Source: M0108 sp963841065
Lineage (GTDB): Bacteria; Pseudomonadota; Gammaproteobacteria; Chromatiales; Chromatiaceae
Direction: 5' to 3'
DNA length: 64,000 nt
Assembly: GCA_963841065.1 (NCBI GenBank)
Contig: CAWJBI010000020.1
Span: 62,001 to 126,000 of the forward strand
This document shows positions 19,921-28,290 of this stretch, in pieces (position 1 is the stretch's first letter; each line of letters starts with the position of its first letter). The notes under the pieces were generated by a model. It saw nothing but the letters and a program-made list of their open reading frames with translations, had not been told where the DNA came from and ran no database searches. A program made the position numbers and the translations under genes.

Positions 19921-20367
19921 TCAAACATCCACGACGCAGCGGGCGGACCAGGTGCCGTCGTCGGCCTGGCGCACCGCGAGGGCCGTATAGGTGGCCCCCT
20001 TCACCTCCACCGCCGGCTCATGGCGCTCCCGGTCCAGCGGCTCGCCCCAGGCCTCGCCCCTGAGCCGGGGGCCCTCGAGCCGGACGCGAAACCGCGAGAA
20101 GAGCAGGTGACGGACGGCCATCTCGTAAACGAGGGCATTCAGCCAGTCCACGAACAGCAGCTCCAGGTCCGGCTCCTCGCAGTCGATGGCCACCGCCAAC
20201 TCCGGACGGACCCTCGCCGGGTCGCAGATGATGGCCGTGAGCGCCAGGGCCGCCTGTTCGAAGGCCTCCGCTGGGGTGGCGCCAAAGCCCGCCACGCCCA
20301 TGTCGGCGCGGTGCTCGAAGTGCTCCCAGGCGGGCAGGGGGCGCGGGTCTGTTCCCGAGGCGTTCAA
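19921..20367 (-). CDS. Archease, RtcB activator
   Basis: About 148 residues. The archease fold includes WEHFEHRADMGVAGFG (metal-binding His/Asp), EAFEQAALALTAIICDP, LLFVDWLNALVYEM and the C-terminal VEVKGATYTALAV. Archease speeds guanylylation and turnover of RtcB and broadens its NTP use. The probable start is TTG at 20367, overlapping the htpX stop as ATTGA; no ATG or GTG is available between the htpX stop and the first conserved residue. The unusual start codon suggests translational coupling to htpX. The rtcB gene follows after 15 bases. Confidence 0.88.
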   Translation of the reverse strand: MNASGTDPRPLPAWEHFEHRADMGVAGFGATPAEAFEQAALALTAIICDPARVRPELAVAIDCEEPDLELLFVDWLNALVYEMAVRHLLFSRFRVRLEGPRLRGEAWGEPLDRERHEPAVEVKGATYTALAVRQADDGTWSARCVVDV

Positions 20368-21330
20368 TGCCAGAGGCCCGTGATGTGCCAGCGGGGCGAC
20401 CGCTTGACGCCGCGGGCCAGGAGCGCCAGCAGTTCCCGAGGGTCGTCCAGGGGCCAGGCGAGGGCCGGGCCGGGGAGTTCGTCCGGGATCAGTTCCAGGA
20501 GGCGGTCGATGCGTTCCTGGGTCGGCGGGTGGGTGCGCAGCAGGGAGGGATCCGGCAGGTGGCGGCCGGGGAGCATCATCTGCTCCCAGAAGCTGCCCTG
20601 CTGGCGCTCCAGCTTGTCCAGGGCCGAGGCAAGACCCACCGGGTCCCCGGAGAACTCGGCGGCGGCGCGGTCGGCTTCGAACTCGCGGTTGCGCGACAGG
20701 GCGAGCTGGGCGAGGGCGCTCAGGGTCGGCGCCGCCAGCAACACCAGCAGGGCCAGCAACGGCGGGGTGGCGAGACCCAGGAGCAGGGCCGGGATACTGA
20801 GGATCAGCAGCACCTGGCCCACCAGCGCCAGCAAGCCGGTGATGCGGCTCAGGGTGTCGGCGAAGGTCATCACCTGGATATCGCCGTTGGCGACGTGGGC
20901 GAGCTCGTGGGCGAGGACGCCGATGAGCTCCCGCCGCTCCAGACGCCGCAAGAGGCCATCCGACAGGACGATGGCCGCGTCCTCGCGCCGCCCGGTGGCG
21001 AAGGCGTTCATCATCCGGCTCGGTAGGTAGTAGAGCCGTGGCGGCTGCTCCAGCCCGGCGCGCGCCGCCAGCCCCGTCCAGGAGCCGGTAGAGGCCCGGC
21101 AACTCCCGGGGCGACAGGGGTATGGCGCCGTAGAGCCGGACCAGGAGCCGGGGCGAGGCCACGGGGTTGATCATCCAAAGCATCGCGACGCCCAACAGGG
21201 TGCCCCACAGAAAGGGCTCGCCGCCCACCACCCAGGCCAGATAGCCGAGCAGCAGGGCCAGCAGCCCGAGCAGCCCGAGTTGCTGCAGGCCGTTGCGCAC
21301 CTTGTGTTCGAGCAGGCGTTGTCTGTCCAT
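20364..21330 (-). CDS. htpX: HtpX-like M48 membrane metalloprotease, one indel
   Basis: About 321 residues after correcting one frameshift near 21073, where GACGGGGCTGG has one G too many. Two N-terminal transmembrane helices (LLGLLALLLGYLAWV and WGTLLGVAMLWMI) precede MMNAFATGRR. The zinc site HELAH follows, with two more helices and the third zinc ligand in NREFEADRAAAEF. HtpX degrades misfolded inner-membrane proteins. The C-terminal region (RTHPPTQERIDRLLEL) is typical. Translational coupling to archease downstream (ATTGA overlap) suggests an htpX-archease-rtcB stress operon. Confidence 0.88.
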
Positions 21331-21369
21331 GGTGGCTAAATGGGGGTCTGGCGGCCGATCCAGAATGCC

Positions 21370-22596
21370 TCAGTTGCCGTGCCGCTTGCGGTAGCCATCA
21401 AGGAAGCGGCCGATCCGGCCCATGGCATCGTCCAGGTCATCGGTGTTGGGCAGGAAGACGATGCGCAGATGGTCCGGATGGGGCCAGTTGAAGCCGCTGC
21501 CCTGGACCACCAACACCTTTTCCTCCAGCAGGAGTTCGAGGATGAAGTGCTGGTCGTTGAGGATCGGATAGGCCTTGGTGTCCAGGCGGGGGAAGAGGTA
21601 CATGGCCGCCTGGGGCTTGTGGCAGGTGACGCCCGGGATGGCGGTCAGGAGTTCGTAGGCCCGGTCACGCTGCCGGCAGAGGCGACCCGTGGGGGCGACC
21701 AGATCCTCGATACTCTGATAACCGCCAAGCGCGGTCTGGATGGCGTACTGGGCCGGCACGTTGGCACACAGCCGCATGGAGGCGAGGATGTCCAGCCCCT
21801 CGATGTAGTCGCGGGCGTGGCGCTTCTCCCCGGACACTATCGCCCAACCGGCGCGGTAGCCGCAGGCGCGGTAGTTCTTGGACAGGCCGTTGAAGGTGAC
21901 GAACAGCACGTCCTCCGCCAGGGAGGCGATGGAGGTATGGGTGTTGCCGTCATAGAGGACCTTGTCATAGATCTCGTCGGCGTAGATGATCAACTGGTGT
22001 TGGCGGGCAATCTCGACGATCTCTTGCAGCAGATCCACCGGATAGAGGGCGCCGGTGGGATTGTTGGGGTTGATGATGACGATGGCGCGGGTGGCCGGGG
22101 TGATCTTGGCCCGAATGTCGTGCAGGTCCGGCAGCCAGCCCGATCCCTCGTCACAGAGGTAGTGGCTGGGGGTGCCGCCGGCCAGGGAGACGGCGGCGGT
22201 CCAGAGGGGATAGTCCGGCGCCGGCACCAGCACCTCGTCGCCGCTGTCCAGCAAGGCCTGGATGGTCATCACGATCAGCTCGGAGACCCCGTTGCCAATG
22301 TAGATGTCACCGACCTGGACCCCGGGGATCTGCTTTTCCTGGGTATAGTGCATCACCGCCTTGCGAGCGGCGAACAGGCCCTTGGACTCGATATAGCCCG
22401 AGGCGTTGGGGAGGTTATGGATGACATCGCGGACGATCTCGTCCGGGGCCTCGAAGCCGAAGACGGCGGGGTTGCCGATGTTGAGCTTGATGATGCGGTG
22501 GCCCTCTTCCTCCATCTGGTAGGCGCGGGCCATCACGGGGCCGCGGATGTCATAGCAGACATTGGCCAGCTTGGTGGACTTGAGGACGGGCTGCAT
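21370..22596 (-). CDS. alaA: Alanine/pyruvate aminotransferase, AlaA type
   Basis: 408-residue fold-type I PLP enzyme, likely glutamate-pyruvate aminotransferase. It begins LKSTKLANVCYDIRGPV as in AlaA. It contains IIKLNIGNPAVFGF, GYIESKGLFAARKAV, VPAPDYPLWTAAV, IINPNNPTGALY, YADEIYDKVLYDG and the PLP-lysine motif FNGLSKNYRACGYRAGW. ATG at 22596 has GGAAG upstream. The frame is open for 156 further codons upstream but without family similarity. Monocistronic. Confidence 0.94.
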   Translation of the reverse strand: MQPVLKSTKLANVCYDIRGPVMARAYQMEEEGHRIIKLNIGNPAVFGFEAPDEIVRDVIHNLPNASGYIESKGLFAARKAVMHYTQEKQIPGVQVGDIYIGNGVSELIVMTIQALLDSGDEVLVPAPDYPLWTAAVSLAGGTPSHYLCDEGSGWLPDLHDIRAKITPATRAIVIINPNNPTGALYPVDLLQEIVEIARQHQLIIYADEIYDKVLYDGNTHTSIASLAEDVLFVTFNGLSKNYRACGYRAGWAIVSGEKRHARDYIEGLDILASMRLCANVPAQYAIQTALGGYQSIEDLVAPTGRLCRQRDRAYELLTAIPGVTCHKPQAAMYLFPRLDTKAYPILNDQHFILELLLEEKVLVVQGSGFNWPHPDHLRIVFLPNTDDLDDAMGRIGRFLDGYRKRHGN

Positions 22597-22830
22597 GGTG
22601 GCTACTTCCGGTTGATGGGCTCGCGACATAGGGGGCCAAGAAGGTACCCGATCCCGCCGGGGTCCTGCAAATAGGGACGCCCGCGGGCAGACCCGTTTAT
22701 TTTCGCGATATTGCCCCCATCTAGCACGCCTTAACAAGATACGGTCGCCATCCGCCTGTCCGCGCCCTGGCTCGGGGTCCAAGCGACTTGTGGCACCACC
22801 TTTCGGCAACCCTTGGCTCAGGAGATCTCT

Positions 22831-23142
22831 ATGGACTCGGCTCCATCCCCGAACGCGGACACCGCGGAGCAGGTTTCTCTCCAGGACAATTCCACCCCCA
22901 GCCTCCTCCTGCGGCCGCAGTTCGCCGTTGCCTCCGTGGCGAAAGTGGCCGAACCCAATGGCGGCGCGGGGGAGGACTGGTATCGCTATGAGCTGGCGAG
23001 CGGCCCCTCCCGGATCACGGGCTATCACCGTGGTTCCCCCGAGGAGGTGATGGCCTACGCCCAAAATTGCGCCGAGGACTTTAACATGCGCAACGCCACG
23101 GGGAAGAGCACCCGCGCCTTTGCCAGCAGCAAGACCCGATGA
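22831..23142 (+). CDS. Small hypothetical protein
   Basis: 103 residues starting at the ATG with AGGAG 8 bases upstream. It is acidic at the N-terminus, and a central region DWYRYELASGPSRITGYHRG followed by EEVMAYAQNCAEDFNMR looks like a compact folded domain. I do not recognise a family. No signal peptide or membrane helix. Codon use matches the neighbours and the RBS is good, so it is probably a real gene. Confidence 0.65.
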   Translation: MDSAPSPNADTAEQVSLQDNSTPSLLLRPQFAVASVAKVAEPNGGAGEDWYRYELASGPSRITGYHRGSPEEVMAYAQNCAEDFNMRNATGKSTRAFASSKTR

Positions 23143-23431
23143 CGCCCTTGGCCGCCCATGGATGGCGGCGGACCCTCTGCCTGCTCAATCGCCGCTTACC
23201 TTTCGCCTAAAGACCTGTTATTGTGGCGACCAAGAGGAACAACCGATCTCCAGATCGGGGCAAGGCGTAGCACAAATTCGACTGAATCCCATGGATTGCC
23301 TGCGAGTCATGTAGCCCCCTTACTTCTTCTTACCGTTTTTACGGTATTCCGCTGTCGAAGGAATTTTCGTGCTTGGTATTTTTCGATAGTGTCATGTTTA
23401 TCCAATGCACGAATTTCGGAGTTAGTCAGAG
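23143..23431 (+). promoter_or_regulatory. Long structured leader before the RRM gene
   Basis: 289 bases without a gene. Two hairpins are visible: CCGATCT-CC-AGATCGG at 23243-23258, and TACCGT-TTTT-ACGGTA at 23331-23346. The first may terminate the preceding gene. The second lies in an AT-richer stretch before the RRM start and could belong to a structured 5' UTR, as is common for cold-responsive RNA-binding proteins. Regulatory function is inference. Confidence 0.35.
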
Positions 23432-23716
23432 ATGAATATTTACGTAGGTAACCTTCCCTATAGCGCCACCGACGCCGATCTGCGCGAGGCCTTTGCCCAA
23501 TATGGCGACGTGTCCAACGTGCAACTGATCAGCGACAAGTTCACTGGCGAATCCAAGGGCTTCGGCTTTGTGGAAATGGACAACAACTCGCAGGCCGATG
23601 CCGCGATCAAGGGTCTGAATGGCACCGCCATCAAGGGCCGCAACATTACCGTCAATCAGGCCAAGCCCAGAAGCGACCGTCCCTCGCACGGCGGCGGCGG
23701 TGGTCGGCGTTATTGA
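23432..23716 (+). CDS. RRM-type glycine-rich RNA-binding protein
   Basis: 94 residues. A single RNA recognition motif has RNP2 IYVGNL (residues 3-8) and RNP1 KGFGFVEM (about 42-49), followed by a short basic tail RSDRPSHGGGGGRRY. Such stand-alone RRM proteins occur in cyanobacteria and many proteobacteria, often induced by cold. The long structured leader fits post-transcriptional control. A strong terminator follows at 23769. Confidence 0.93.
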   Translation: MNIYVGNLPYSATDADLREAFAQYGDVSNVQLISDKFTGESKGFGFVEMDNNSQADAAIKGLNGTAIKGRNITVNQAKPRSDRPSHGGGGGRRY

Positions 23717-23768
23717 TCGGTTGGATCACGGGTCGGCGCGGGCACCCGGTGCCAGCGCCGACTAAGTG

Positions 23769-23796
23769 AAAAATCCCCGCCTCGGCGGGGATTTTT
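23769..23796. terminator. Bidirectional intrinsic terminator
   Basis: AAAAATCCCCGC, loop CTCG, GCGGGGATTTTT: a 12-bp perfect stem with A and T tracts on both sides. It ends the plus-strand RRM gene and the minus-strand CoA-transferase gene (stop at 23808). Confidence 0.93.
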
Positions 23797-23807
23797 GCGT
23801 TCAGGGT

Positions 23808-25739
23808 TTACCCCCCTTGCCTGGCGCGCAGAAAGGCCTTGGCGGTATAGCGCGTCACCTCGGTGTAGTGGCGATCCATGATGCCCCGCACCACCTGGGT
23901 GTACTCGTTGATCAGGTCCGGCGCTATGCTGAAGCGCTCGAAATTGAAGATGGCGGCAACCTTGTGGCCGATCGGCACCAGATGGGCCTCGAAGGCCTGG
24001 AGCAGGTGGTCGATGTCCCGGTGGGTGCGCACCGTCAACCCCTCGAAGTTGACGAAGAGGATATTGCGCCCGGCGTCGTAGGCCAGGCGTTGATCGAGGG
24101 GCAACTCCAGCATGGCCGCGCGCAGATTCATGGCCTGGGTCCCGAAGATGCGCGCATCCATCAGCCGCGGCGGCCGGGGCATCCGGGGGACGAAGGCCAT
24201 CCGCTCCAGAATGTCGCGCTCCAGATCCACGCCGGGGGCGATCTCGGTCAGTTCGAGGCCGTCCGGCCCCAGGCGGAACACGCAGCGCTCGGTGATGTAG
24301 ATCACGGTCTTGCCGCGTTCCGCCGCCCGCTGGCCGCTAAAGGTCCGGTGCTCGACCTGCTCGACGAATTTCCGCGCCCCGCCGTCGGCATGAATCCGCA
24401 GCGCCCCCTTTTCCAGGGCGATCTCCGGGTTGCCAGCGGTGAAGGTGCCCACGAAGACCACCTTTTTCGCGTTTTGGCTGATGTTGATGAAACCCCCGGC
24501 GCCGGCGAGCCGGGGGCCGAATTTCGAGACATTGAGGTTGCCCTCGCGGTCGGCCTGGGCCAGCCCCAGAAAGGCGATGTCGAGTCCGCCACCGTCGTAA
24601 AAGTCGAATTGGCTGGGCTGATCGACGATAGCCTGGGCATTGATGGCGGCGCCGAAGCTGAGTCCGCCCGTCGGCACGCCGCCGACCACCCCGGGCTCGG
24701 CGGTGAGGGTGATGAGATCCAGGATGTTCTCCTCGGTGGCCACGCAGGCAACACCCTCGGGCATGCCGATGCCCAGGTTCACCACGTCGTTGGTGGCGAG
24801 TTCCAGGGCCGCGCGGCGGGCGATGATCTTGCGCTCGTCCAGGCCCATGGGCGGGATGGCGGACAAGGGCACCCGGATCTCCCCTGAGAAGGCGGGGCTA
24901 TAGGGCTCGCCGAAGGTCTGCATGTGGTACTCGGGCCGCTCCGCGACCACCACGCAATCGACCAGAATCCCGGGGATCTTGACCTGACGCGAGTGGAGGC
25001 TATGGCGGTCGGCGAGGCGCTCGACCTGGGCAATGACGAGGCCACCCGAATTATGGACGGCCATGGCGATGGCCTGGGCCTCCAGGGTCAGGGCCTCGCG
25101 CTCCATGGTGATGTTGCCCTCCGGGTCGGCGGTGGTGCCGCGAATAAAGCCGACATGGATCGGAAAGGCCTTGTAAAACAGATACTCCTCGCCGTCGATC
25201 TCCATCAGGCGCACCAGATCGACACCGCTGGCGAGGGTCCGGTCGTTGAGCTTGCCGCCACCCAGGCGGGGATCGACGAAGGTGCCCAGGCCAACCCGCG
25301 TCAGGGTCCCGGGCTTGCCGGCGGCGATGTCGCGGAAGAGGTGGCTGATGACGCCTTGGGGCAGGTTCCAGGCCTCGATGCGATCGGCGAGGGCCAGTTG
25401 CTGCAGCTTGGGGACCAGGCCCCAATGGCCACCGACCACGCGCCGCACCAGGCCCTCATGGCCAAAGTGGTTGAGACCTCGCACCTTGCCGTCGCCCTGA
25501 CCCGCGGCATAGACCAGGGTCAGGTCGCGGGGATGACCGAGCCCCTGGACGTCTCCGTCCTCACCTTCCAGAAAGCGTTGCTCCAGGGCCAGGGCCAGAT
25601 TCTCCGGAAAGCCAATGCCGACGAAACCGCCGGTGGCCAGGGTATCGCCGTCGCGGATCAGTCGCACCGCTTGCCGGGCGCTGACCACCTTGCCGGTATC
25701 GCCGGCGTGCAGCGAGGCAATCAAGGGATGTTGGGACAT
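23808..25739 (-). CDS. Acetate/propionate-type CoA-transferase (YdiF/Pct family)
   Basis: 643 residues, a fused alpha-beta family I CoA-transferase that moves CoA between short acyl groups and acetate. The alpha part has the oxyanion-type loop DGDTLATGGFVGIGFPENL. The beta part has NLGIGMPEGVA, whose Glu is the catalytic nucleophile. Also seen: EPGVVGGVPTGGLSFGAAIN and the C-terminal DQRLAYDAGRNILFVNFEG. ATG at 25739 begins the family N-terminus; an open frame extends to 25802. Substrate preference cannot be read. Monocistronic, with a shared terminator downstream. Confidence 0.88.
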   Translation of the reverse strand: MSQHPLIASLHAGDTGKVVSARQAVRLIRDGDTLATGGFVGIGFPENLALALEQRFLEGEDGDVQGLGHPRDLTLVYAAGQGDGKVRGLNHFGHEGLVRRVVGGHWGLVPKLQQLALADRIEAWNLPQGVISHLFRDIAAGKPGTLTRVGLGTFVDPRLGGGKLNDRTLASGVDLVRLMEIDGEEYLFYKAFPIHVGFIRGTTADPEGNITMEREALTLEAQAIAMAVHNSGGLVIAQVERLADRHSLHSRQVKIPGILVDCVVVAERPEYHMQTFGEPYSPAFSGEIRVPLSAIPPMGLDERKIIARRAALELATNDVVNLGIGMPEGVACVATEENILDLITLTAEPGVVGGVPTGGLSFGAAINAQAIVDQPSQFDFYDGGGLDIAFLGLAQADREGNLNVSKFGPRLAGAGGFINISQNAKKVVFVGTFTAGNPEIALEKGALRIHADGGARKFVEQVEHRTFSGQRAAERGKTVIYITERCVFRLGPDGLELTEIAPGVDLERDILERMAFVPRMPRPPRLMDARIFGTQAMNLRAAMLELPLDQRLAYDAGRNILFVNFEGLTVRTHRDIDHLLQAFEAHLVPIGHKVAAIFNFERFSIAPDLINEYTQVVRGIMDRHYTEVTRYTAKAFLRARQGG

Positions 25740-25819
25740 GGGGATGCCTGGGGTATGGCGGGCGGAAGGGGGCAATGTATCATCCCGTTCCAGCCAATTC
25801 ACGCCAACAGAACCCCACC

Positions 25820-26452
25820 ATGACCCGCTTCTGCCTGATCCGTCACGGGGAAACCCCCTGGAACGCCGAGCGGCGCATCCAGGGCCAGCTCGACATCGGC
25901 CTGAATGCGACCGGCGAGGCGCAAGCGCGCGCCCTCGGGCCCGTCTTGTCCAGCCAGCAGTTCACCGCCGTCTATAGCTCGGACCTGGCGCGGGCCTGGC
26001 GTACGGCGGAGTTGGCGACCCAAGACCTGGAGTTGCCCAACCTGCGTCCCGAGGCGAGCCTGCGGGAGCGCCACTATGGCATCTATCAGGGCCTGACGGC
26101 GCAGGAGGCCTTGGCGCGCCACCCCGAGATCCATCATCACCACAGCCAGCGCAGCCTGGACTACGACTACGGGACCGGCGAAACCCTGCGGGCCTTCGCC
26201 ACGCGCGCCCTGGAGGGCCTGACCCGCCTGGCCGAGCGACACCCGGGGGGCACCCTCCTCGCCTTCACCCACGGCGGCATACTGGACATTGTCTATCGCG
26301 CCGCGACCGGCCGCGACCTGTCCGGCCCGCGCGATTTCCCGGTGCCAAACGCCGCCCTGAACTGGCTGGAGTATGCCGCGCACCGCTGGACCATCCTGGC
26401 CTGGGCCGACCGCCGCCATCTGGAGCGGGCCCTGGACGAGGTCGTCGAGTGA
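25820..26452 (+). CDS. Histidine phosphatase family protein (phosphoglycerate-mutase/CobC-like)
   Basis: 210 residues. The catalytic motif is LIRHGETPWNAERRIQGQLD, the second Arg is in YSSDLARAWRTAE, the acid is in LRERHYGIYQG and the second His is in FTHGGILDIVYR. Members include cofactor-dependent phosphoglycerate mutases, alpha-ribazole phosphatase (CobC) and broad-range phosphatases; no cobalamin genes are adjacent. The start ATG at 25820 gives the canonical N-terminus MTRFCLIRHGE. Convergent with hisG (15-base gap). Confidence 0.88.
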   Translation: MTRFCLIRHGETPWNAERRIQGQLDIGLNATGEAQARALGPVLSSQQFTAVYSSDLARAWRTAELATQDLELPNLRPEASLRERHYGIYQGLTAQEALARHPEIHHHHSQRSLDYDYGTGETLRAFATRALEGLTRLAERHPGGTLLAFTHGGILDIVYRAATGRDLSGPRDFPVPNAALNWLEYAAHRWTILAWADRRHLERALDEVVE

Positions 26453-26467
26453 CGGCTGGCCCGGGCC

Positions 26468-27340
26468 TCACACCATCTTGCGCAAGGCGTATTCCAGGAT
26501 GCCCTCGGCGCCGGCCACCCGCAGGCGGGGCACCAGGTCGCGGACCATCCTGGCGTCCACGACGGTCTCGACGGCCAGCCAGGAGCGATCGTAAAGATGG
26601 CTGACGGTGGGGGCATGGAGGCTGGGGAGCAGGCCCACGACGCGATCCAGGTCCTCGGCCTTGACGTTGAGCTTGAGGGCGACCTTGTGGCGCGCGGCCA
26701 GGGCGGCCTGGAGCATGAGGGCGATCTGGTCGATCTTGGCCCGCTTCCAGGGGTCCTGGCGGGCCTGGGGGTTGGCGATGAGCCGGGTCTCGGTGACCAG
26801 CAGCTCCTCGACGATGCGCAGGCCGTGGGCGCGGATGGTGCTGCCGGTCTCGGTGATCTCGACCACGGCGTCCACCAGGCCCTCCACCACCTTGGCCTCG
26901 GTGGCGCCCCAGGAAAACTCCACGCTGGCCTCGATGCCGCGCTCCGCCAGGTAGCGCTTGGTGAAGCCCAGGAGTTCGGTGGCGATCTTCTTGCCCTGGA
27001 GGTCGGCGACCGAGTTGATCGGCGAATCCTTGGGCACCACCAGCACCCAGCGGCTGGGCTGCTCCGAGCTCTTGGAGTAGGTGAGGGTGCAGATCTCCTC
27101 GACCTCGGCCTGGGTCTCCAGGATCCAGTCCAGGCCGGTCAGGCCCAGGTCCAGGGTGCCGCTGGCGACGTAGGGCGCCATCTCCTGGGCCCGCACCAGG
27201 ACACAGGACAAATCGGGGTCGTCCACGGCGGGGTAATAGTTGCGATAGTTGGGGCTGATCTTCCAGCCGGCCTGCTCGAAGAGGGCCAGGGTGGATTGTT
27301 CGAGGCTGCCCTTGGGCAGGCCGAGGCGAAGAGGCGTCAT
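26468..27340 (-). CDS. hisG: ATP phosphoribosyltransferase, long form
   Basis: 290 residues; first enzyme of histidine biosynthesis, joining ATP and PRPP. The long form carries its own regulatory ACT-like domain: the catalytic part has LRLGLPKGSLEQSTLALF, DLGLTGLDWI and DAVVEITETGSTIRAHGL. The C-terminal domain (KVALKLNVKAEDLDRVVGLLPS to LEYALRKMV) binds histidine for feedback control. The long form does not need HisZ. No other his gene is adjacent. Confidence 0.95.
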   Translation of the reverse strand: MTPLRLGLPKGSLEQSTLALFEQAGWKISPNYRNYYPAVDDPDLSCVLVRAQEMAPYVASGTLDLGLTGLDWILETQAEVEEICTLTYSKSSEQPSRWVLVVPKDSPINSVADLQGKKIATELLGFTKRYLAERGIEASVEFSWGATEAKVVEGLVDAVVEITETGSTIRAHGLRIVEELLVTETRLIANPQARQDPWKRAKIDQIALMLQAALAARHKVALKLNVKAEDLDRVVGLLPSLHAPTVSHLYDRSWLAVETVVDARMVRDLVPRLRVAGAEGILEYALRKMV

Positions 27341-27411
27341 GATGGGATCGACTTCAGGGTTAAGCGCCGGAGACGGGCGGGACGCGCAATTCTACCCCCG
27401 AAGAAGCCTTG

Positions 27412-28290
27412 TTAGCCTGAAAACACCTCTTGAGCCTCGAAGACGGGGCCGTCCACGCAGACCCGCTTCATGGCCGGCCCCGCGGTTGTCCTGACCTCCA
27501 CCGCGCAGCCGGCGCAGCCACCGACGCCGCAGGCCATGTACTCCTCCAGGGAGACCTGGCAGGGCAGTGCGAATTCCCGCGCCAAGGCGGCGACCGCCGC
27601 CAGCATGGGGTGGGGACCGCAGGCGAAGACCTCGACCTCGGCCCGGGCGCTGGCGTCCAGGGCCTGGAGCCAGGCGCGGGCCAGGTCGGTGACATAGCCC
27701 TGGAAGCAGCCCGCATACCCCTGGAGGCTGGCCAGGCGGCTGGGGATACCCCAGTCGTCGAGCAGGGGCATGGCGGCGATGACGTCCGCCGGCAGCCCGG
27801 GGACCAGAAACTGGGAGGGCCGGGCCGAGAAGGGAAAGGGCACCTCGGAGCCGAGGATGACCAGGGGTTTGCAGTCCGCCTCCCGGCGCAGGGCATCGGC
27901 CAGGAAGATCATGGGCGGCATGCCCACGCCACCGCCGATGAGCAGGGGCCGGGGCCGTTCGGCATGGAGCTGGAAGGGCTTGCCGATGGGCCCGATGGAG
28001 CTGACGACATCCCCGGGGCGGCGCCGGGCCAGGAGCCGGGTGCCCTCCCCCACCGCCTTGTAGAGGATCTCGATCCAGCCCGCCCGGGGGTCGACGCGCA
28101 TCAGGGAGATGGGCCGGCGCAGCGGCAGGGCCGGGTCGCAGGTGAGGTGGATAAACTGGCCGGGCTTGGCACGTTGGGCGCACTCCGGGGACGCGAGGCG
28201 CATCAGGTACTGGTCGCCGGGGAAGGCGTCCTGGCCGAGGACCTCGGCGTCCTCGACAAAGAGGGTGCCGCGCTGGGAGGGTTCGCTCAT
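27412..28290 (-). CDS. PyrK-like FAD/2Fe-2S electron-transfer subunit
   Basis: 292 residues. Ferredoxin-reductase fold: FAD-binding part (KPGQFIHLTC, RRPISLMRVD), NAD-binding part (RPLLIGGGVGMPPMIFLAD) and a C-terminal 2Fe-2S site with CGVGGCAGC plus the later Cys in KRVCVDG. This matches the PyrK subunit of class 1B dihydroorotate dehydrogenase, but no pyrDB gene is adjacent, so its partner is unknown. GGAGAG lies 6 bases before the ATG, pointing to independent translation. In the given sequence pyrC' runs into it in frame without a stop; see findings. Last gene of the pyr operon. Confidence 0.85.
   Translation of the reverse strand: MSEPSQRGTLFVEDAEVLGQDAFPGDQYLMRLASPECAQRAKPGQFIHLTCDPALPLRRPISLMRVDPRAGWIEILYKAVGEGTRLLARRRPGDVVSSIGPIGKPFQLHAERPRPLLIGGGVGMPPMIFLADALRREADCKPLVILGSEVPFPFSARPSQFLVPGLPADVIAAMPLLDDWGIPSRLASLQGYAGCFQGYVTDLARAWLQALDASARAEVEVFACGPHPMLAAVAALAREFALPCQVSLEEYMACGVGGCAGCAVEVRTTAGPAMKRVCVDGPVFEAQEVFSG

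Noticed and set aside
19921..21330. Fusion of HtpX with archease in one frame
   Set aside because: The long frame results from an extra G near 21073; the proper htpX frame stops at 20364 with a normal C-terminus.
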